Below, one piece after another: positions 1 to 6,685 of a DNA stretch of 16,517 nt. The stretch is from contig CALHVV010000032.1 of the NCBI GenBank assembly GCA_938036915.1, positions 1-16,517 on the forward strand. Direction: 5' to 3'. Every line of letters starts with the position of its first letter. Within the stretch, counting starts at the first letter, position 1. This stretch comes from an uncultured Candidatus Saccharibacteria bacterium. Lineage in GTDB: Bacteria > Patescibacteriota > Saccharimonadia > Saccharimonadales > Saccharimonadaceae. A program made the translations under genes and the position numbers. Under the pieces are notes generated by a model, which ran no database searches, was not told the origin of the DNA, and was given only the letters and a program-made list of their open reading frames with translations.

Positions 1-1
1 G

Positions 2-1312
2 GTGCGCCTTGCGTGTATGTTACGCTACGATACACCAGAGGAGTATCAGCAGCTTGCAGATGCGCTAGATACACTACCTGGCCCTGTACAAGCTATCCTC
101 GCTCAAGAGCTTAGCAATGATGGTATTCATCAGCGCGCTACTTTGCCTTATTATGGCCCAGCCTTGCTGAAGGGACTCGAGAGACATCATAGCCTCGGCA
201 CAGCACTCACCTACTTTGCTCACGTCTTGCAAGAAGTACACATTGCCGACAAAGCAGCGCGCAAAGCCGGCGAGACAGGTATCGTCACGGCAGACCTCAG
301 CACCATCGCCCAAGCTGCCAACCAAGGCACACTTGATCCACACCACGCTGAGCTGCGCTTTCATCACAGCGGCGAGACACTTATACCAGAATATCAGGAC
401 ACACCCGAGCTTGCTATTGATTCACTCCCAGCGTTTGACTCTGAGAAGCTACGCGGCAAGCGGATCATCTACCTTGGGATGGGTGGTGGCTCGGATGGCA
501 TCCAGGCTGCTATGCTCAGCAAATTACACCAGCAGCACCATGCCGTGCAGCCTACAGCCATTGTGTCGGTGCGCAACTTCGCCGCCGATAACAACAAGCA
601 GCTTGCTCATACTGGCCGACATATTAGTGATGCAACAGTAGAAGTCACAGAGGAAACAACCAAAGTTGGCGACTGGCGCTTCCTTGAGGATATTATTGCC
701 AAGGATGAAACAATCGCACCAGTTTATCTGCTCAATTCGATTGAGCCGGAGCAGATTGCCCACGACCTACAGCTCCTCATCCGCGAGACGGGAGCTGATG
801 CGATTTGTGGCATTGATACTGGTGGTGATGTACTCTACCGCGCCAATACTGCTATCGACCCCACAACCTCATCACCCGATCAAGATTATGCTGTACTCGC
901 TGCTCTCCATATGGTTAACGCCGCGGCAGAGGCGGATGGCACACCACTCGATGTCTTTACGGCTATCGTTGCACCTGGTGTGGATACCCCTCCATACGCC
1001 AATGATATGCTTGCCCGTAGCAATGCCCAGCGCTATCTTCTCCAGCCAGACGATACCACCACCATTACTCAAACCTACGCTGCGTGGCGCATGGACGGCT
1101 CTGCGAGCGAAGAAGGGCTTTATGGCAAAACACCACTAGCATGGATTGCTGCGCTGACAGGCAAGCACGGCCTGCAGTCACTCGCTCTCCCACGAGCTAA
1201 CGCAACTTCAGCCCATAATCCATGGCGTATCTTTATGAATATCCGCCCTTCGACCGCTCGCGTGGTAATGATGCAGGCCGAGCGATTATACCAAGCGGTG
1301 AATCATGATTAA
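2..1312 (+). CDS. DUF1152-like protein of unknown function, 5' end cut by window
   Basis: The reading frame is open to the window edge, so the true start is not visible. The first possible starts are GTG at 2 and ATG at 17, and neither has a visible ribosome site. The 436 visible residues fall in two parts. Residues 1-150 are helical and His-rich (RHHSLGTAL near 61-69) and I cannot place them. From about 153 there is a beta-strand and glycine-rich loop (GMGGGSDG, 159-166), followed by GIDTGGD at 270-276. Those two glycine-rich motifs at this spacing resemble the DUF1152 family, whose function is not established to my knowledge. In DUF1152 proteins the first glycine loop normally sits near the N-terminus, so the first 150 residues would be an extension or an added domain. 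The loops suggest a nucleotide or phosphate ligand, which is inference. No signal peptide or membrane segment is seen. The gene ends TAA at 1312 and is followed by 220 bp without a gene. Confidence 0.55.
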   Translation: MRLACMLRYDTPEEYQQLADALDTLPGPVQAILAQELSNDGIHQRATLPYYGPALLKGLERHHSLGTALTYFAHVLQEVHIADKAARKAGETGIVTADLSTIAQAANQGTLDPHHAELRFHHSGETLIPEYQDTPELAIDSLPAFDSEKLRGKRIIYLGMGGGSDGIQAAMLSKLHQQHHAVQPTAIVSVRNFAADNNKQLAHTGRHISDATVEVTEETTKVGDWRFLEDIIAKDETIAPVYLLNSIEPEQIAHDLQLLIRETGADAICGIDTGGDVLYRANTAIDPTTSSPDQDYAVLAALHMVNAAAEADGTPLDVFTAIVAPGVDTPPYANDMLARSNAQRYLLQPDDTTTITQTYAAWRMDGSASEEGLYGKTPLAWIAALTGKHGLQSLALPRANATSAHNPWRIFMNIRPSTARVVMMQAERLYQAVNHD

Positions 1313-1402
1313 ACTAAATCATTCCAGCTTCCATCAACCTCATACAATGTTGTCAAAACACCGTTGTCAGACTAGGCATCTGATCACTACCCGGTCGTCG
1401 TT

Positions 1403-1426
1403 GAGCTTACACTATAGAGTAAGCTC
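1403..1426 (+). terminator. possible weak hairpin terminator
   Basis: GAGCTTAC (1403-1410) and GTAAGCTC (1419-1426) form a perfect 8-bp stem with an 8-base loop, about 90 bases after the stop of the first gene. The bases after it (GCTTGTCT) are only mildly T-rich, so termination is uncertain. The rest of 1313-1490 shows nothing I can assign. Confidence 0.3.
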
Positions 1427-1490
1427 GCTTGTCTACTAGGGTTAGTCTCTTGGTATTTGAATTTTGCGACTCAAGGGCAATATAAGCTTT

Positions 1491-1522
1491 AATAAAATAA
1501 GACCGATTTTCATCGGTCTTTA
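1491..1522 (-). terminator. Rho-independent terminator after tRNA-Asn
   Basis: AAGACCGAT (1499-1507) pairs over 9 bp with ATCGGTCTT (1512-1520) around a 4-base loop. Read on the minus strand the stem is followed by a T-rich tail (TTATTTTATT). It lies 13 bases beyond the tRNA 3' end, which is the expected place for its terminator. Confidence 0.7.
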
Positions 1523-1532
1523 TCATACATCG

Positions 1533-1607
1533 TGGCTCCGGAGACTGGGTTCGAACCAGCGACCTAATCGTTAACAGCGACCCGCTCTACCACTGAGCTA
1601 CTCCGGA
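1533..1607 (-). tRNA. tRNA-Asn (anticodon GTT)
   Basis: The minus strand folds as a complete cloverleaf of 75 nt. The acceptor stem TCCGGAG/CTCCGGA is perfect. The D arm is GCTC/GAGC. The anticodon stem GGTCG/CGATT contains two G-U pairs. The anticodon loop CTGTTAA gives GTT, and the T arm loop is TTCGAAC with one G-U pair in the stem. The discriminator base is G, normal for asparagine, and the 3' CCA is encoded at 1533-1535. A promoter (1618-1647) and a terminator (1491-1522) flank it, so it appears to be its own transcription unit even though it lies downstream of, and in the same direction as, the PBP-like gene. Confidence 0.96.
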
Positions 1608-1617
1608 TTACTCTGTA

Positions 1618-1647
1618 AGTATACCGGTTGAAGGGGTGGTTCGTCAA
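1618..1647 (-). promoter_or_regulatory. promoter of tRNA-Asn
   Basis: On the minus strand TTGACG (1647-1642) and TATACT (1623-1618) are separated by 18 bp. They are close to the sigma-70 consensus and place the transcript start about 4 bases before the tRNA 5' end. This is the window's clearest two-box promoter. Confidence 0.75.
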
Positions 1648-1676
1648 GAGTCACGCCGCAAAATAGGCATTTTATG

Positions 1677-3443
1677 CTATGGCTGGCTGCGGAATTGTTC
1701 GATCCGCTTAGTTAGCTCAGCGATATTGTTCCAACTACTACCGTCTGTCATGATGGCGAGGACGTATTTGCCGTTCGAGCCATAGACGATCGCTGCGTCG
1801 TGCAGGAGACCATTCAAGAACCCAACCTTATTTGCCACCGTGCCATTCGTGCCAGCAGGAATGCCCTTGCGATATACATTAGCCTTAAGCGCAGAGAGGA
1901 ATCGGTCGCGGTTGGCACTACTAAAGTTCTGCCCTGCATCGAGCATCACCATAAAGCGTGCGAGATCATTTGCTGTGGTGTATGGCCCACCAGACTTGGC
2001 GAAGGTCGTGTCTTTGAAGCCAATGTCATTGGCATCCTTTGTCACAACATCATAGCCAATGACCTTGAGGTAATTCTCTGCGCATGGGTTATCGCTTTGG
2101 CTAATCATTTTGTTGAAGCAAACTTGGTTGTCCTCCCAGCGCCAGCCTGCCAACTGCTCGCGCCGAAGCACGCTATAACCAACAAATAGTTTGTATGTAC
2201 TGGCGGTGACAAATTGCTTGTTGCCATTGTAGCTGGCATTGCGCTTCTTGCCATCAATTTCTAAGAATGAGACACCATACGTCCCTGGGTGGTCCTCAGC
2301 ATAGTGTTTGAGAAGAGCGTTGAGTCCGTCTTCGGTCGAGCTATAATTGCGGTCATATTCTACCTTGGCTGGCACCGTCTTCATCACTGCGGCTGGCTGT
2401 GGGCGTGTTTTATTAATAAACTCTGAGAGCTGCTGCGTAGTTGCGTCAATATCGAGCGTGCGCCCTGGTTTACCATCTGTGCGTGACGTTTCGGTGAGGT
2501 CGTACGTGGCAACTTTTGTGGTGCCTGGATCAATATTCACCTTTGGCGTGACATGCTTTGTGAGATAGCCGGAGGCCTGTGATGCACTAATGCTTGCTAC
2601 TAATGCCTTATCCTTTGGCTGAGTAACAACCCATTGAATAACTTCATTCGCTGGCAATGTCACTGTCTCGTCGTTTACTTTAAGGGCGACGCCTTTGCCG
2701 ATAACCTTCGTGATTTTTTGCTCGAGCGCCTTCGCTGTATCGGTTGTAATGGCTGGGGCAATGCCACGCATTGGAATCTCAACAGTCGTGCCCTGCATGA
2801 GGCGCGGGCTAATTGCACCAATACTGTGCGACACCGCACCACGCTCACACTCACCGCCACGCCGCGCTTGGTTCACTACCAGTTTACCGTGCTCTACCTT
2901 AAGACTAGCATCGATCGGCGCACGCTTGCAGACTGGCATGATCGTCTGAGTGATATATTGCTCGGTACGCGTCGTGGTCGTCAATTTTGGTGAGCTTGAC
3001 ACATCTGGCTGCCACCAGAGTGACGATAATGGCATAATTCGCCACAGCAAGGGATACTGCGCCTGTGCAAGCCGGTCGGTGTTGTCTACTGTAATAGCAA
3101 GTTGCTCAATCGTCGGCGAAGCGATGGTTGTGCCATCACCCACTAGCTTTACGGAGTGCCCTTGGTAGGCTTGGTTAAGGGTCTCTGTGGCTTCTGGCAG
3201 TGTTTGCCAGCCAAGCGACACGCCATCGATCCGCGCATTTGGCAGCAGCCGATCACTCGGATACACCAGTTGGAACAGCACATTGAGCCCAAGAATAATA
3301 CCAATAGTGATATATGTTTTGCGCCGTGTCCAGCGAATACGCAGCACTGGCACACGCCAATCGGCAAAACGAAGTTTTTCAGCAATAGTTGCCTTGCGGT
3401 GTCGGGGGTACGGACGCTGCGCGCGCGGAGGAGTGTACATCAT
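1677..3443 (-). CDS. membrane-anchored PBP / class A beta-lactamase-like protein with YoaR/VanW-type domains
   Basis: This 588-residue protein has a basic cytoplasmic N-terminus (1-42), one membrane segment (about 44-62) and a long outer part. Two regions (about 66-165 and 235-320) look like the peptidoglycan-binding-4 modules of YoaR/VanW-type proteins; the first begins RIDGVSLGWQTLPEA. Residues 365-588 form a serine acyltransferase domain of the class A beta-lactamase / low-molecular-weight PBP fold. It has the SxxK motif STYK (Ser415, Lys418), the SDN motif (450-452) and KVG (539-541) in place of KTG. I find no ExxLN omega-loop motif with the deacylating glutamate, so a D,D-peptidase, a transpeptidase-like role or slow beta-lactam binding is more likely than an efficient beta-lactamase (inference). 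Cys442 and Cys454 flank the SDN motif and could form a disulphide. It lies 16 bp after the LexA-like gene. No Shine-Dalgarno is present, and an extended -10 ends 6 bases before the ATG. Confidence 0.85.
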   Translation of the reverse strand: MMYTPPRAQRPYPRHRKATIAEKLRFADWRVPVLRIRWTRRKTYITIGIILGLNVLFQLVYPSDRLLPNARIDGVSLGWQTLPEATETLNQAYQGHSVKLVGDGTTIASPTIEQLAITVDNTDRLAQAQYPLLWRIMPLSSLWWQPDVSSSPKLTTTTRTEQYITQTIMPVCKRAPIDASLKVEHGKLVVNQARRGGECERGAVSHSIGAISPRLMQGTTVEIPMRGIAPAITTDTAKALEQKITKVIGKGVALKVNDETVTLPANEVIQWVVTQPKDKALVASISASQASGYLTKHVTPKVNIDPGTTKVATYDLTETSRTDGKPGRTLDIDATTQQLSEFINKTRPQPAAVMKTVPAKVEYDRNYSSTEDGLNALLKHYAEDHPGTYGVSFLEIDGKKRNASYNGNKQFVTASTYKLFVGYSVLRREQLAGWRWEDNQVCFNKMISQSDNPCAENYLKVIGYDVVTKDANDIGFKDTTFAKSGGPYTTANDLARFMVMLDAGQNFSSANRDRFLSALKANVYRKGIPAGTNGTVANKVGFLNGLLHDAAIVYGSNGKYVLAIMTDGSSWNNIAELTKRIEQFRSQP

Positions 3444-3449
3444 GTAGAT

Positions 3450-3458
3450 ATTATATCA
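3450..3458 (-). promoter_or_regulatory. extended -10 promoter, predicted leaderless mRNA of the PBP-like gene
   Basis: TGATATAAT on the minus strand is an exact match to the TGnTATAAT extended -10. Six bases (ATCTAC) separate it from the ATG at 3443, so initiation 7 bases downstream falls on the start codon itself. No good -35 is seen, as is usual for extended -10 promoters. The element begins just after the lexA-like stop codon. Confidence 0.65.
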
Positions 3459-3459
3459 T

Positions 3460-3822
3460 CTATGATGATTGGTCGCTTTGCAAAATTTCTAGTGCGCGCT
3501 GCAAGACTGCAATATCATCAGCGGCATTGTCCTGCTGCTCTAATGCGCTTATCTTGGCACGAATCACCTGCTCAACTGGTGCCACCACCACATCCGCAGC
3601 ACTCTGGGTGGGCGGTACCACTTGCAGGCTACGTGCTGAGTTATCCTTCTTGACCAAAAATCCACGGACAATCAGGCCGTTCACATGCGCTGCTACCGTA
3701 CTGACCGACTTATAGTCGAAGGCACGCATAATTTCGCGGTAGCTTGGGCCGTAACCATTGCTCTTGATAAATGTGTCTATAAATGTCAATAATTCACGTT
3801 GTTTTCGCGTTGGGCTTGTCAT
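3460..3822 (-). CDS. LexA-type winged-helix DNA-binding protein lacking the S24 protease domain
   Basis: The protein has 120 residues. Residues 1-68 match the LexA DNA-binding domain: the TRKQRELLTFI opening, GYGPSYREIMRAF as the first part of the helix-turn-helix, SVSTVAAHVNGL as the recognition helix region, and a wing ending in SARSLQVVP. A true LexA has about 200 residues and carries a C-terminal S24 domain with a Ser-Lys dyad for self-cleavage. Here only a short linker and a likely coiled coil (about 83-115) follow. The chosen ATG at 3822 has GGAGG (3834-3830) seven bases upstream and overlaps the ligase stop as ATGA, so it is translationally coupled to the ligase; an in-frame extension up to 3861 is possible but has no such site. 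The missing domain did not decay nearby, because the next gene begins after 16 bp. It probably acts as a dimeric local repressor, not as an SOS switch (inference). Confidence 0.82.
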   Translation of the reverse strand: MTSPTRKQRELLTFIDTFIKSNGYGPSYREIMRAFDYKSVSTVAAHVNGLIVRGFLVKKDNSARSLQVVPPTQSAADVVVAPVEQVIRAKISALEQQDNAADDIAVLQRALEILQSDQSS

Positions 3823-5117
3823 AATCCATCCTCCGTTATCGCTAGTGCTGCCAGCCCCCACCAGAGCATCGACACAGTGTCGTCAACAAAAACTGGTAAG
3901 AACAATCCTATCACAGTTAGGCCGATTCCGCCAGCAAAACTACCGAAAGCCAGCCAATACGACCGGCGATGCCATAATTTTACCAGTACACCAGTGGTTA
4001 ATGCAACTAATAATAGTAATCCAATCCAGCCAATTTCGTGAGCAACGAACAAATAATGGTTTTCGATAATCAAGCTCTGCCCATTGCCAAGAAGCGATGC
4101 CGAGCCAGTACTTCCTACGCCAGTGCCAAGCGGTTGCTGCAAGGCGCGCCCTAGGCCAGCTTGCAACGAAGTGATTCGGTCGCTGTCGGATGTTTGAGCG
4201 GGGCCATGCGTTGGGTCGTTATGCAAGATAACATTATCAATAAAGTGTGGATCCATAGCGTAGCCAATGCTACCAACAATCACCCCACAGCCAAGTACTG
4301 CACCAGCACCCCACAATACGACACGCCGAGATGCCTGCGACTGCCATGCCCTGACAATCGCAACAATGCCAACGCCAACCGCCACCGCGAGCAGCGCACT
4401 CCGCGAATAGCTCTGCCACACGGCAAGTGCCGCTAGCAGTGCCATACCACCAAGCACCCAACGCCGCATATGCGAGATACGCCGCCATTGTAATGCGCCA
4501 TACGCCACGATAAGTGTCAGGACAGTACTTGCATACGCCCCAAGTGGGTTTGGCCCACGCAGCGTGCTATTAATGCGGACATAGGCACTGTTGGAGTCGA
4601 CTGTTTGGTAGGGTTCGATCGTCGTCGGCCCGTAGCCAAGCGGCACAAGCACATCACGCGGCAAAACAAGCTGCGCTGCCGCAAAACCAATCACAATGAC
4701 CGCACCCGCACCGAGCATACGCAGCAGCCAGCACCGATACTGCGGATAATTACTCACAAACACATAGACTGCCACACCAAGTGCCACAAAACGCAGGTCG
4801 ATTAACAAACCTGATAGCAATGCCAACCCAGACGTTGGTACAAGCAGCGCCACCACACCGTGCCACAGCGCAAAGGCGAGCGCCAGCTGAATAATGCGAT
4901 CACTCAGCCAACGCTGCCACTGCCGACGCAGCGTCACGTCGACAATAATGAGAAGTAAAACAACGAGAAGCAAAACTTCCTTCCATGCCTTGACAAAGAG
5001 TGCATAATCTGGCCAATGCGCGCCCACCCATACGGTCAGCGGCGCATGGATAGCCAGTCCGAAAAATATCGTACACAAAAACCAAGCCGGTATCTTTTCT
5101 CGCAATAACCGCTTCAT
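3819..5117 (-). CDS. O-antigen ligase / polymerase-like polytopic membrane protein (Wzy_C family)
   Basis: The 432-residue protein is hydrophobic with roughly ten or more membrane segments. It fits the O-antigen ligase (WaaL) / polymerase (Wzy) superfamily, PF04932. The family-like elements visible are RINSTLRGPNPLGAY (181-195) at a membrane-loop junction, an Arg-containing YSRSALL (237-243), a large outer loop (about 288-350) with GTGVGSTG (331-338), and ENHYLFVAHEIGWIGL (352-367) just before the next membrane span. Such proteins move or polymerise lipid-carrier-linked glycans on the outer face of the membrane. Ligase and polymerase cannot be told apart by sequence here. It is the first gene of a three-gene block and overlaps the LexA-like gene by 4 bp. 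Upstream, across 52 bp, lies the divergent priming transferase, its likely pathway partner. The start has a -10 element 8 bases upstream and only a weak purine stretch (AGAAAGAG). Confidence 0.82.
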   Translation of the reverse strand: MKRLLREKIPAWFLCTIFFGLAIHAPLTVWVGAHWPDYALFVKAWKEVLLLVVLLLIIVDVTLRRQWQRWLSDRIIQLALAFALWHGVVALLVPTSGLALLSGLLIDLRFVALGVAVYVFVSNYPQYRCWLLRMLGAGAVIVIGFAAAQLVLPRDVLVPLGYGPTTIEPYQTVDSNSAYVRINSTLRGPNPLGAYASTVLTLIVAYGALQWRRISHMRRWVLGGMALLAALAVWQSYSRSALLAVAVGVGIVAIVRAWQSQASRRVVLWGAGAVLGCGVIVGSIGYAMDPHFIDNVILHNDPTHGPAQTSDSDRITSLQAGLGRALQQPLGTGVGSTGSASLLGNGQSLIIENHYLFVAHEIGWIGLLLLVALTTGVLVKLWHRRSYWLAFGSFAGGIGLTVIGLFLPVFVDDTVSMLWWGLAALAITEDGL

Positions 5118-5125
5118 CTCTTTCT

Positions 5126-5134
5126 AGTGTAGCA
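5126..5134 (-). promoter_or_regulatory. extended -10 promoter of the ligase-lexA-PBP block
   Basis: TGCTACACT on the minus strand fits TGnTAnnnT. It ends 8 bases before the ligase ATG, predicting a leader of one or two bases. The same TACACTAGAA string recurs in the likely glmS promoter. It lies back to back with the promoter at 5151-5159. Confidence 0.5.
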
Positions 5135-5150
5135 AACTTTGGGTAAAAAG

Positions 5151-5159
5151 TGTTATAGT
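5151..5159 (+). promoter_or_regulatory. extended -10 promoter of the priming transferase
   Basis: TGTTATAGT fits TGnTATAnT and ends 10 bases before the ATG at 5170, predicting a leader of about 4 bases. No Shine-Dalgarno sequence is present. Only 16 bp separate it from the divergent extended -10 of the ligase. Confidence 0.5.
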
Positions 5160-5169
5160 AACAGTTGTT

Positions 5170-6606
5170 ATGCCGTCAAAAAATACGAAATTTTATAGTC
5201 TCATTCTCATCGGCCTCGATTTTGTTGTGCTGATGGCGGTGTTTTTCATCGCATACTACGTCCGCACGCAAATCGATCACCGTGATCTACTCCACACTGT
5301 CTATGCTAGCGACTATCTGCTTGGTTTCGTCGTCATTGCGCCAGTGTGGATTATTCTCTATGCCTCACTTGGACTCTATAGCGCAAGCGTCTATAGCCGG
5401 CGACTCGTCGAATGGGGGCGGCTGTTGCTCGGTACATTCATGGGCATTCTGCTCGTGATTGGCTGGGAGTACGGCACACGAATGTATATCTTTCCGGCCC
5501 GCTTGGTGGCGATGTATGTCTTTCTTGGTTCGTTTTTGGCAATTGGCACAGTGCGCGAGTTGTTTCGCCTGACACGGAGTTGGCTCTTCCAGTACAACCA
5601 TGGCGTGAACCGTGTGATGGTGATTGGGACATCGCTAGCAACGCGAGACATCGCTGAGTCGATCTCGACCACCTACAAGTCAGGTTTTCGCGTCGTGGCA
5701 ATGGCTGGCCCCAAGCGCTTTGTGCCACCTGGGCTCGATGTTGTTCATTTTGCATCACTCGACCCCGCTCTGGCGCAGATCAAAGAGCTCAAGATTGACA
5801 CCATCATCCAAACCAACCTCTACGAAAACGAAGAAAAGAATCAAAAAGTGCTTGGTGCCGCACAGGTTAACCATATCCAATACAACTTCATCCCTGGCGA
5901 GCCAGAATTTTATACTGGCAAAAACACCATCGATGTTTTTCTTGGCTACCCAATGATTACCGTCAGCCAAACACCACTCATTGGCTGGGGAGAAATCGCA
6001 AAGCGGATTTTCGACACAATTATTTCTGGCATATTGCTCATTATCCTTGCGCCGCTTTTTGTACTCCTCATCATTATGCAAAAGATCTTTAACCCTGGGC
6101 CAGCATTTTATATCTCAAAGCGCCTCAGTCGCTACTCCGAGCCAATCCAGCTCATCAAGTTCCGTAGTATGGGCGCACAGTATGGCAAGCAAGATGCGGC
6201 TGATGAATTCCGTGCAATGGGTCGTGACGACCTAGCTGAAGAGTATGAAAAAAATCGCAAGGTCGAACACGACCCACGCATCACTCGCTTTGGCAATTTT
6301 TTGCGGGCAACATCACTCGATGAATTACCCCAGATTTTCAACGTCTTTCGTGGTGATTTGAGCTTGGTTGGGCCGCGGCCAATTCTACCCCAAGAAGTGA
6401 AGTTTAGTTCAGCCCGCACGGCACTCTTGCATAGCGTGAAGTCAGGGGTGACGGGCTTATGGCAGGTATCTGGGCGCTCAAACCTGAGCTTCGATGAGCG
6501 GATCGAGCTTGAGCTATTTTATGCCCAAAACTGGAGCTTCTGGCTAGATATCAAGATTCTATTCAAGACGATTGGTGTAGTGCTACGCAAGACAGGTGCA
6601 AAATAA
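5170..6606 (+). CDS. polyprenyl-phosphate sugar-1-phosphate transferase (WbaP/WcaJ-type phosphoglycosyltransferase)
   Basis: This enzyme starts glycan assembly by moving a sugar-1-phosphate from a nucleotide sugar to undecaprenyl phosphate at the inner face of the membrane. At 478 residues it has the usual length of the large bacterial sugar transferase subfamily. Four N-terminal membrane segments (about 9-30, 48-70, 84-102, 108-126) precede a Rossmann-like domain (RVMVIGTSLATRDIAESI, 148-165). A re-entrant membrane helix at about 280-303 leads into the catalytic domain. Catalytic-domain signatures are KFRSM (330-334), the Asp-Glu pair in TSLDELPQ (Asp384, Glu385), GDLSLVGPRP (395-404) and SGVTGLWQVSGRS (425-437). 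All key residues are present, so it should be active. The sugar it uses cannot be read from sequence. Translation starts at the ATG 10 bases after a -10 element, with no Shine-Dalgarno. It ends convergent to the GT4 gene with 79 bp between them. Confidence 0.92.
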   Translation: MPSKNTKFYSLILIGLDFVVLMAVFFIAYYVRTQIDHRDLLHTVYASDYLLGFVVIAPVWIILYASLGLYSASVYSRRLVEWGRLLLGTFMGILLVIGWEYGTRMYIFPARLVAMYVFLGSFLAIGTVRELFRLTRSWLFQYNHGVNRVMVIGTSLATRDIAESISTTYKSGFRVVAMAGPKRFVPPGLDVVHFASLDPALAQIKELKIDTIIQTNLYENEEKNQKVLGAAQVNHIQYNFIPGEPEFYTGKNTIDVFLGYPMITVSQTPLIGWGEIAKRIFDTIISGILLIILAPLFVLLIIMQKIFNPGPAFYISKRLSRYSEPIQLIKFRSMGAQYGKQDAADEFRAMGRDDLAEEYEKNRKVEHDPRITRFGNFLRATSLDELPQIFNVFRGDLSLVGPRPILPQEVKFSSARTALLHSVKSGVTGLWQVSGRSNLSFDERIELELFYAQNWSFWLDIKILFKTIGVVLRKTGAK

Positions 6607-6685
6607 CACATGACACTATGTCATTGTAAGGCCCGTGTAAGAGAGTAACCTCGATATAAGTCCTCTAGTTAAGTCACAAACTATT

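Noticed and set aside
1654..1676. Hairpin just after the PBP-like gene
   Set aside because: The A/T-rich inverted repeat around 1660-1676 is imperfect and lacks a T-run, so no terminator is called.
3440..3460. Frameshifted remnant of the LexA S24 domain after the LexA-like stop
   Set aside because: Only 16 bp separate the stop from the next gene's start, so there is no room for a decayed domain. The short form appears to be the real protein.
3823..3861. Longer LexA-like protein starting at 3861
   Set aside because: The extra 13 residues are not part of the LexA family, and a GGAGG lies seven bases before the ATG at 3822.
6610..6624. Hairpin ATGACA-CTA-TGTCAT after the priming transferase
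   Set aside because: The stem is only 6 bp with a 3-base loop and no T-run, too weak to call a terminator. Nothing else is visible in 6607-6685.
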